From Thermoascus crustaceus (lineage: Eukaryota > Ascomycota > Eurotiomycetes > Eurotiales > Thermoascaceae): 64,000 bases of DNA. Both the position numbers and the translations under genes were made by a program. Each line of letters starts with the position of its first letter. Position 1 is the stretch's first letter. Under the pieces are notes generated by a model. The model did not search any database and was not told where the DNA came from. It saw only the letters and a list, made by a program, of their open reading frames with translations. Below are positions 24,380 through 34,700 of the stretch, one piece after another. The stretch spans positions 2,686,215 through 2,750,214 of the forward strand of contig BCIC01000006.1 in assembly GCA_001599835.1 (NCBI GenBank), given 5' to 3'.

Positions 24380-26744
24380 CTTGTCTTGAGTAGAGAGAAA
24401 ACTCTGCCAGCAGAGATCAACAATACTCAGTCAACAGCAGTGACAGTAGATCACTGGCAATCTAAAAAAAAGAAACATACGAAAAGAGAAGAGACAAATG
24501 AAACAACCAATGAAGTACACCCCTGTGTCCGGTAGACTACTGGTATCGATCCGAGGTTATTAATATCAACAAGCTAGACAGAACAGACAGAGATCCAAAC
24601 AACAAATACCCGGCAAAGATCACAGATCAGATCAGATCCAGATCCAGATGGCGAACAGACCACAAAGGAAAAAAGGGGTAAAAAAAAAACGGCCTTGCAG
24701 AAATTAGAACCAAGACACAAAATTGATGGTCACCAACCCCCAGGTCTAGCTCTCTCCCCGCGTCAATCAGCGGAGAAAGAGAAGCCTCGGCTCGGCTTAA
24801 GTCCGTCCGAAGCCAAGCCCAGGCAGGACCTCGTCACGGGATACCCCGTTTAGTCAAGCCGTAAGTAAACACGCAGGTCGATCGTCGCATCACGTGTCCG
24901 GTCGGTCAACTCCGCATGACACCATCATGTTGGGTCGACTCTTTCGTAGCATAGCATAGCGGCTAGTATAATAGGTACCTAGGTACTCTAGACAGGGATC
25001 TTGGCCGAGTTACCTAACCTACCATGGGTTGGGGACGGTCGTTCAAGGCAATTAATTACATTTAATCTTAATTAACGCAGTTGCAGTTGCAGTGCAGTGC
25101 AAGGCGACCGTTATGTTAACGGTTAACATACGGCGGTTGGGAGTCGGGGGGGGGGGTTGAAACTAAGTTTGAACTTCACGAGTTTATTATTTCCTACCTA
25201 CTACTACTATTATAGTAGTTACGGGGTAGGAAGGTTAGGTAACTAGATTGGAGATAAGCAAGTTGGTAAACTCGGGGAGTAAGGTAAGAGTTGGAAAGTG
25301 AAACTGAACCTAGATAGATAGGTAGTTAGATAGATATAGTATCTCCGAAGTCTCCCAGTCCCAGTAGTCATTTCATTTAATTTGGAATTTAAGCCACAGT
25401 CTCTACCTAACTAAACTCCTCCGTACTACCGGGAAAATCACGGAAATTGCATGCTGTAGATCTTCTTCTTCCAAGGGGACGGATGATGGTGCTAGAGGGT
25501 AGGTAGGTAGGGCGAGAGTGTGTGTCCAGGGGGGAGAGGGGAAGGGTTGAATTCAAACCCAACCTGGGAACTTACTCCTTATCCGACCGTGTACCTTAGT
25601 AACTCCGTACAAACCGTTGCAAAGTTTAAAATCATCATCACTGGTCCGAGTCGCCCTGTGTTTGACCGCGCCTGTTGGGGGTTGGGCTGGCCGCTGGCCT
25701 GGCCGGCGGCAAAACCTTTGGCGCAGGCATCCGACCGACGCACTGGGCCTTTTCGGATCGGTGCGTCAGATGCGTTGCTGATCACTGTGTCGTGTTTCCC
25801 AACGGCTACGGAGACGAGGCTAAAGGGACTGGGGTGAGGGAGGGGGGAAATGGGGGGGAAGGGAAAAGAGGGGGATAGAGGGGGGGTAGAGAGGATGGGA
25901 GAAGAGAGAAGATGGAAATATTGAACAATTCAAATCAGGTTCTGTTCCCATACATGAGCCATTTAATGTTATGTAGCCAATATGTATATAGTATGACCTA
26001 CCCATCCCGTAAAATAGAAAGCGAAATTCGACCGCACCAGAATACACACATAACAACACAAAAGACCTCCAGTTGTGCCCATCCAGTAGAAAACATGGAA
26101 ATACAACAACCTCTACGCCGATGCCTATCCTATCAGTCCGTTTTTGTGTCCTTTGTTCCGTAACGATTTCCAAGATATTCACAAAGCAGGCTCTGCCTCC
26201 CGGGCCTTCCAGGGAATAATAGCACACAGTGGCCACGCAGCTCCTTGCGGGAGCGAGAAGGTCAAAATGTGCAAGGGGGAGAGGAGAGAATTGTGGAAGA
26301 TGTTCTCGGGGTCAGTTAAGTTGGTGCCCGCAGAGGAAGAAGACATTGTATGTGGGTATATCGAGACAGACAAGAAAAGCGCCCACGCAGAGGACAAAGT
26401 CGTGGAACAACGATCGAGAGTGAGGAAGTGGTAAACCAGCCACTCCGATAACCGATAACCGCCCCAAAAACCAAACTCCGCCAAAAAAAAGCAATACCAT
26501 TATGTACTCGTTCACGTTCAGTCAAGAAGATGGTGGGACATGCTGGTCGTGATGTTTCTCGAGCATCTCAAGTGACAAAATCAACAGCACTGACGGCAGG
26601 CGCCCGTGAGAACAGCAGCTATCGCCTCGAACGAGGGTCACCAGCGACAGAATGCAGAACAGAACGGGATCTTGAATACGGGAACGCGATCCGTCAGTTT
26701 GCATTTCAATGCCACCCACATACGCAACGCGCACATGCAGCCCA
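24380..26744. other. Intergenic with G-rich tracts
   Basis: No gene was found between the quinone reductase start and the Clr5 gene stop. Notable are a GATCAGATCAGATCCAGATC run at about 24625-24648, TACCTAGGTACTC at about 24976-24988, an uninterrupted run of 11 G at 25146-25156, a G-run-rich plus strand at about 25824-25900, and TAGGTAGGTAGG at about 25498-25510. Long AT-rich parts resemble promoter and 3'-flank sequence. Confidence 0.6.
25824..25900 (+). repeat. G-run cluster with quadruplex potential
   Basis: Within 77 bp the plus strand has at least eight runs of three or more G, several of five to seven, separated by one to six purine-rich bases. That spacing fits intramolecular G-quadruplex patterns. 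It lies about 0.85 kb beyond the stop of the minus-strand Clr5 gene, so a readthrough transcript would be C-rich here. Confidence 0.6.
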
Positions 26745-28082
26745 CTACTGCCCACTGCCCGGCGGTTTCTGCACCAGGGGTTCTTGATAGGGGAAGCCGT
26801 TCGCGGCTATCATTCGATGCTGCTCGTGAGGAAGGAACTGCGTCTGCGGCTGCGGCGGCGAGAGCATCATCGCAGCGCTTGTCGTTGGGATCGCATCCTT
26901 TCGCTTCTTCTCGGCCAAGGGCTTGCGCTGTCTCCCTTGTCGGTCGACTCGGGCGTGACCGCCAGCCGCTTGCGGGTCATAGTGGACCGCAATCGCACGT
27001 TTCCACGGCTTGACTTCAGGGAACAACGCCGCCATGTTCGCTTGGATCGCCCCGCAGAAAGGCTGCGGTTGAGGATACATCATTTCTTGTCGCGGCAGCG
27101 ACTGCATCTGTTGCGGATAGCCGATCATTGAAGGATTCGTGGCGTTAGTGGCATAATATGGTAGGCTCTGAGGCTGGTTTACAGTCTCGAGCGTGCTGAA
27201 CCACTCGGTCATTGGCCCGGCGTTCACATCGACGTCGATATGATCGGCGCCGGTAGGCCACTGGACTGTTGTCGTTGTCGATGGAGGAGATGTAGTCGGA
27301 GGGCTCGGTAGACCCGTCTCTGAGGAAACAGAGTACGGAGGGGTTGTATACGCGGGTGGCATTATCGGCGTTGTGTTGATCGGAATGTTGTTGTTATTGG
27401 CAGTAGTGACGGGATTGGGTGTAGCGTAAAGGTTCGGGTTGGGAAGGGTAGTCTGTACAGTCGGATACTGCTGCATGGCAGATGTGCTGTTGCGCAGTTG
27501 ACTGGCGTCGCCATGATGGCTCACTGGCAATGGTTGCTGCTGAACTCTCGGGGAGACCCAGTCATTCCTGACGTTCTGCCCATCGAAGGACATCGCATTG
27601 GATAGCGGATGCTCTTGCTTGGGCTGTTGGACCATGCCCTGCTGTCCCGCATACCAACCGTTCGGACTGTACCATCCATGACTTGAAGAAGGCAGCTCCT
27701 TTTGTTGTGGCGGCTGCGCTGGCGCTGGCTGGGGCGTTGGGAGAGCAGGCGCCTTAGTTTCCACCGGTGACCTCGACATCTCCTTATCAGCAGTTTTCTG
27801 CTGGGCATCCTGGGGCTTCCTCCTGGTCTGCCGGGAGGGTTTGGTGACACGCCATTTCTTCAGTCTACTGCGCAGCTGGGTCTCACTGACAGGCAATTGA
27901 ATTAGTCTGGAGCTCTCTCTCTCTCTCGGGCTGCCTTGCGTAGGGATTGCTCACGTTGGGTTGAAGTCCGGCGTCCGGATCTTCTTGATGACCTGCTTGA
28001 GAGGCCATTCTTCATCTTTGTACAGCTTCGAAATCAACGCCCTCTTCTTCTCCCACACATCGGACGGGATTGAGTTTTTCAT
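26745..28082 (-). CDS. Clr5-domain protein, putative transcription regulator
   Basis: Two minus-strand exons, 28082-27955 and 27885-26745 (69-bp intron), encode 422 residues. The first about 60 residues match the Clr5 domain common in filamentous fungi: MKNSIPSDVWEKKRALISK, LYKDEEWPLKQVIKKI, then across the splice FNPTETQLRSRLKKWRVTK. This small helical domain is often predicted to bind DNA or chromatin and occurs in many uncharacterised fungal proteins, one of them fission yeast Clr5, which is linked to silencing. The remainder is low-complexity, rich in Pro, Gln, Ser and Thr, as in activation-type regions, with a basic patch (RQRKPLAEKKRKD) near residues 360-375. Targets and role are unknown. 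The gene stands alone between long non-coding flanks. Confidence 0.88.
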
Positions 28083-31000
28083 TGCTCACGACGTGCGGGA
28101 GGCCTCTCGACTGGGATGAGGAGAGATTGCAGACGTGTGCCGGCTGGCTGGAGAGTCGGGATTCAGTATATGTACTCCATGTATGCAGCCTCGTGCCGGT
28201 CCATGGTCTTGGACCGTCTCCTCAGCGCGGACTCCTTCGGCCGCGAATGTGGCTGACAGCAGGTGAACGAGCATCAAAGTCAAGGTTAATCGGGCCCCGG
28301 TCCGGGACTCGCGCGCAGCCAGACACACGCGAGGCACGGTGAGGCAGGCAATTGGCACAGTGCTCCTTAGAGCGCATGCTAGCTTGCGAATTAGTGGCCA
28401 GCGCCGTCTGAGACGGTGCAAACAGTGCAAGGGACGGCTCTGGTCAGAAGCCACGTATCCCAGGATCGTCTGAGGGGTTCTGGCGAGTCAGCAGGGGCCT
28501 GGGGCCTTTTGGTCCATTATCCTGGGCCCGATTGCCGTCCGTGGATAGGCGACGCTGGTTTGGCAGCGGAATCATACAGATCCCCCAAGCTGGATGCAAG
28601 CTTCCCTCCCAACGTCACAACGGGGAAGTCCATGATGATGCTGCGCAAGTTCTGCAGGGCCCTCGAATGTACCGACAGTTGCAGCAAGCCTTCTCGAGAT
28701 CACCTTGGCGATCCACAGAGGGAGTCAGAGACAGAGACAGACAGAGAGAGCGAGAGCGGCTTTCGTCATCGACATGAGACCTTACCCTTCCGGCCTTGAT
28801 TCCCCGACGACCTCGTAGGCTACGCGATGCCAGTGACGGGGCGGTAGCTCGTCGATCCGATCGGACGCATGGCAGTGTGGATTGTTGTTTGCCATACTAT
28901 CTCCGTACCCATGTGCCGCCATCCCGCATCGGACCCAGCGAGCGCCTGGCGCCTGAGTGATCCATCACCACCGTCGTCCAAGGACTAACCGGTCCCGGGC
29001 GCTTGGCCTCTGTCTGACATTCTACTTGGGGAGAGGGAAGACGACGAGTTCAGGCGAATTGGGAACCCAGAATGCACGGCGGTCCGGCGGGATCGCATAG
29101 AGTCTTAGTTGGAAGAGCGCGACTACTGCAGACATTATTCTGATACGTAGGAACGAGAGCAAGTTGAACTCTATACGCTTTAGGTCTTTCAAGATCCATT
29201 GTTCCCTCTGCTCGGGACGGGATGTGCATATGATAGTGGATAATGGACGCCACTCTTGTTGATACCGGCTCCGATAATGACTCGTGAGGCTTTTGAGCTG
29301 AATTCCACTCCCCGGGATGGTGGACGGCAGCAGCGGCCCAACGGGATGTGTTGTGGTTGATCGATCTCCGCTGCAGACGATCAAGTAGTAAAATGGCGGC
29401 CATGGGCGGGGCAACGTGGGAAGCTTGGAGCCTTTCCACCTTTAACAGGTTGAACAGAGCACAGTACAGCTTTAGCTCAACCGGAAACAGAAGCATTTTA
29501 CTGCTAATTGCCCCTAGGCCTTGCTCGGGTGTCAAAACAAGGCCTTAAAAGGTCATCGAACAGCCAAACACGTAAGGCCTCCTTCCTGTCGGAGAGGAGA
29601 GCAGATAGCAGAAACCCGACAGACAGCAGTGCCAGTGAGCCACCGATGGGCATCTGGGAGGCGAACGGTGGAGAGAGAAACCAACGAGCTTGCTCTATCA
29701 ACGACGCTCTGGCGATAGGAAAGACGGTGACACGAACTAGCAGAGTCAGATATGCACTGATGCTCCAGCGATGGAGCGACCATCGCGCACGCGGGTAGGA
29801 GCCAGGTCGACCCATCTGCCGCTACTGCGCAGTTCGCCGCAGTAGCTCCTGGGATTCTGTTATTCGACAGGATCATGGAGAAGCTCAAGACAGCCCCTGC
29901 AAACTAGGGCAAAGCATCCAGAGTTACCGAGCGCGGATGCTTGAAGGCTTGAGCGGCGCTCCCCGGGTCCTCGAGTCCTGTCTAAGTCATCCAGTGTGTC
30001 GAGACTCCAGACGACCGCTCTGAGGGGCTGTCGCCTTAGAAATCCCTCAAGCTCGCTTTCTGTCTGTTTTCCTTTCTGCCGTCCTGGGTAAGTGTACTTT
30101 GGTGGCCGGTGGCTCATTGTCATCCTCGGTGCCTAGAACAAGGAACCTTGCCTTGTCGCATCAACTATTCCCAACTGACCATCCCCGACCGTTATCGCTT
30201 GGAGGCAGAGAGAGTGAGATAGTAATAGAAAGGTCAAAGGACTTGACAGACGAGCGTGAGCTGTAATCATTGCAACGAAGTCCGTGCAGACGGGCAACCA
30301 CAGTCAATTTGCCCTGCTCTCCCCAATGGGGGTCGCCTTGACAGCCAGCGCTGCCGGGGATCCGGGGACCTCGACGCGTTGACCAGGGAGGAGGTTGGAC
30401 GACATGCTTGTTTTGGTAGAGCGCGAGAAGACGCCGGACGATGGCTGGCTGGAGCGCTCAAGCGAGGCTCCGCCATGGGGGCCAACATTATCCACCAGCG
30501 GCGCCCGGCCAGACTCCCCAGAGTCCGTGTCCGCGCTGTTGCGTGATCTGAGCAGTCACCTTTGGCGGGTTTATCTCCCCTCCCAGACCGTAGGTCCAGT
30601 CCAGAGAGTCTCCATCGCCCTGCAAGCCTCGCCGATAGCGTCTCCCCGGCGAAAGGTGCTAAGGCTGAAAATCATCCCAGTGTCAGTCGGTTTTTAGCTG
30701 ATCGTCGGATTTGCACACGCTTGCCCACACTGTCGGGTCCGACTTTCTCTTTGCTGCGCTCCAAAACGGCCGGTTCCTCTCTTTCAACCTGGAGGTTCCC
30801 TTTTGCGCGCCCCTCGCTGATCTGTGCAGATCGAGTGGGAGGGGGTGAGGTTTGACTTTGACACACATAATGACACCACAGCGGCCCCCCTCTCTGTTCA
30901 TTTTATCACTCACTGATGGTGTCATGGCGCATATCGCGATCGCCGGAAAATGCCACACTGTCTGTCAGTGAGGTCATGGTAGATGGGGAGGTCTGTCGTC

Positions 31001-31795
31001 AGGTTCAGTCAAGTCACTTCTCTATCGGGGAGCTTCGGGTCTCACCGGCGTCGGCTCTATTTCGGTCACTATCGACATCATCCAGAGTGCACATACCATC
31101 GATAGAAAAGAAGACAAGTCAACTTTCTTTAGAAATACTTTCTCTATAAGTGTTCGTTATTATTATTGTTCGTGTCATTGTCATCATTGTGATTGGTGGA
31201 GCGGGCATGTTCTTCCAGGGTTCTTCCTACTCAGACCCGTGGCTGGCAGTAGTGTCCGCCCACCCTTAGTTCTTACTCAATGTTTACACGCATAAGCACT
31301 GGCCTCGAGCTAGGCTGGTAGACACATAAAGGAATAAAGCGAAAATAACGGATCCAGACCTGTCAACAGGGCTTCTTCAAGGTACATGGATCATTCTATG
31401 TTATACTCGCTAGAACACATTTGTCATGACAGGTATTATTTGTCATAGCTTGACTACGCGCGGGTACGTACTACTTGTACACATGGATATGCTCGATTCA
31501 TCATCCCATGAGAAAGAAAAAAGACTGAAATTAAAAACACATAGAAGAGAAAAAAAGTAAGAGAAGAGAAGAGAAAAATGAAGTAATAATTTATCGTGAC
31601 ATATCTTAACACAGAGTCTTTGTGAATGGGTAACCTCGCCACTAGAAGACAAGACAAGAACGGACGCCATCATAACACCGCAGATCCCAAACCCATAAGC
31701 CTTGATATAGTATACTGTGCTATGAACCAAAAAAAGATAAACATCCATGATGCCAGTGATATCAGAAGAAGAAGAGTTTTTTTTCTTTTGATTGT
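28083..31795. other. 3.7-kb gene-free gap upstream of the Clr5 gene
   Basis: Both strands lack a convincing gene. Open frames are up to about 160 codons and carry none of the composition or motifs of real proteins. It includes a GAGACAGA-type purine repeat at about 28725-28757. Long 5' regions are common upstream of fungal regulators, so part of this may be promoter and a long leader of the Clr5 gene. A spliced non-coding RNA or a rapidly evolving gene cannot be excluded. Confidence 0.5.
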
Positions 31796-34700
31796 TCAAC
31801 GAAGTTTCTTCTTGATACGGTGCTCCTTGCCCTTCTTCGACTTCTTTTTGTTCTTGTCCGGTGGGAGCACCAGCGGCTCATCCCTCAGGTTCCACTCCAT
31901 GAATCGCAGCAGGTAGTCGTCGATGTGGCCGGGTTCCGGCTCGCCATCAGCATCGGCATCGCCGTCAGGTGCGGGGGTATCACCTTCGCCGGGGCCGGTC
32001 GTCATCGGCGTGCCAGCCTGGCTTGGGCCCATCTGTCCTGGCGTGCTGTGCGAGTAGCTCCGCTCCTCGAAATCACCGTCGTCGGCGTGTTCGAGCTCCT
32101 TTTGAGCATTCTTGGCCGCATCAATGTCTTCCTTGTCCTCGGCCTGCTCGAAAGCACGAGCGCCACCAGCGCCTCGGGTGTCCAGAACCCTATCCATTGC
32201 CTTGCTAGCCTCGTCCTGTCCTTCCAGAACATCGTCACCGATCATATCCCGAACATCCAGCTTGGTGAAGTAGTCCGTCGTGAACTCTCCTTCTTGGATG
32301 ACGACGTCGTCCAGCATCCTCTTCTGGTTAGCCTTGCGCAGGATGTTTGACTCGATGGTATACTCGGAAACGAAGCGGTAGATGTGGACGTCGCGTGTCT
32401 GACCAATACGGTGACAACGATCCTGGCACTGTTTGTCCATCGCGGGGTTCCAGTCGAGGTCGTAGAAGATGACGGTGTCTGCGCCAGTAAGGTTGATGCC
32501 CAATCCTCCGGATCGGGAAGATAGAATGAATGCAAGAATGCGATTGTCATTGTTGAACCGATCCGTCAGCATCTGTCGCTGTTCCACCCGGGTTGTGCCA
32601 TCAAGGCGCAGATAGCGATGCCCGTGGATATTAAGGAACTGCTCCAGAATATCAAGCATCTTCGTCATTTGCGTGAAAATCAGTGCCCGATGGCCACCCG
32701 CTTGGAGATCCCGAAGAAGTTTATCGAGCCTCTGCAGTTTACCGCAATCATACTGCAAAAGTCTCTTGTCCGGGAAGGCTATCGACAGACGCATTTGGGC
32801 TTCGTGGAAGGGATCATATGGCGGATTTCTCTGTTCATCGGTGAGGTACCGCGACTGAATGGGGGTGAGTGCAGCCTCGGTGACGCCGGAAGCGACCACG
32901 GCCGGAGTCACGCAGGCAAACCTCTGGACGTAGCCCTCCATGGCACGGGCCCTCTCTTCGATGGACAGAATCATAGAGGCAAGGACGGATGATCGACTCG
33001 AAAGCCAGTCGGCGTACGAGCGTTTTCGTGAAGGGCAAGCTGACAACGCGCCTTGAGGATTATCGACCGTGAGAAACTCGATCAGACTGCTGCCATAGAC
33101 AGGACGACGACCATGGCGCTTGGATTCGAAGTATAAGCTCCTTTCGAGTTCTTCCATTCTCCTTTTCCTCGCAGCATTTTCCATGGAGGTCAAGGTCGAC
33201 TGCACGGAAGAACCGTCAAACCCCATCAGCCAGTTAGTCCGCTTGTACTGACGCTCGCGAAGCGTTTTGAAGGGACCGTAGGCCATGATCCTTGTGCTGT
33301 CATCCGCAAGCCTTCGAGACATATATTCTCTTGATATTGGAGCGAGGTTGAGGAAGTCCAAATCGAGCTTGCTCAGCGGTTCCTCATACAATAGCTTCCG
33401 CCGCACGATGAGCTCCTTGATCTCGAATTCGGTCGCTACCGACTTTGGCATCGCAAAGGACGTTGAAATGGGCCGAGTTTCAAACAGATCCGGATGGTTG
33501 CAGACTTTGCGGAGTTGCATGAGACAGTTGATGATTGACAGATAGTTTCCAGACGCCAGTGTTTCTTTGGTTTGCGCTCTTGACATGAAACCGTCATAGA
33601 GGTACCGCTGACGTTTTGAAAGTCTGCAATAGACCACGTGCTCGTATTTGGCAGGCATCTGCTTCTCAACATCTGCCTTGAGTCGACGGAGAATATACGG
33701 TCGCAGGACGGTGTGCAGCTTGTTGACAACTTGCTTTGCTTCTTCATCCATCGTTTCCCTGCCGTGCTCCAAGATCTGCTCTACCGGTCGTCTGAACCAT
33801 TCGGAGAAATTCCTTAAATCCGCAAATCCCTCGATCCCCGCCTCATCACCGTCGGAGGGCATCAGGAAAAAGAGAAGCGACCACAGCTCTGTCAGGTTGT
33901 TCTGAAGCGGAGTGCCGGTAAGCAGAAGTCGGGCTCTTGTCTTGAAGGTGAGAAGCGCTTGCCACCTCTGAGAACGGAAATTCTTGATGTTGTGGGCTTC
34001 ATCGAGGATCATATAGTGCCAGTTTCTCCTCTTGAGTACCTGTTGATCCTGTAATACAAGCTGGTAGGAAGTAATCAAGACGTCCCAGCTAGTATCATCC
34101 ATCCAGCCCTTCCGCTTCTGTTTCCGCTCTTCTTGATTCCCGTAGTAAGTCATTATTTTGAACCCGGGGCACCACTTCTTGAACTCCATTTCCCAGTTGA
34201 GTATGACACTGGTGGGAACGACAACTAGATGCGGTCCCCAGACTTCATGTTCCACGGCTAGATGAGCGAGGAGGGCGATAGTCTGAATGGTTTTGCCTAG
34301 ACCCATCTCATCGGCAAGAATACCGTTTATGTGGTTCGAGTAGAGACCAGCGAGCCAATCCAACCCGAAGTGTTGATATTCTCGTAATGTTCCACGTAAT
34401 AGATGCGGTATAGGTGTTTTTAAACCGAGTGGTGCAGGAGAATCAGTTTTCTCTGTTTGTTCAGCTGGTCCAGCAGGGTCGGTTGGTTCAGCAGTCTGAG
34501 CAGACTCATTTGCCTCAGTTTGCTCAGCGGTCTCAGTGGGCTCAACAGGCTCAGCAGCTTCATTTGGCTCGTCAAGATCAAGAGGCTCAGCAGGTTCAGT
34601 TGGTTTTTCCGGAGGAGCCTCGTATGAGGAAACCGACTCAGGCTCAGAGGGCTTTGTAACAAAAGTCCCTGGGGATGCCTCACTGGACGCTTCTCCGCTC

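Noticed and set aside
31820..32350. Plus-strand 176-codon frame antisense to swr1
   Set aside because: Antisense shadow; the swr1 frame on the other strand has clear helicase motifs.
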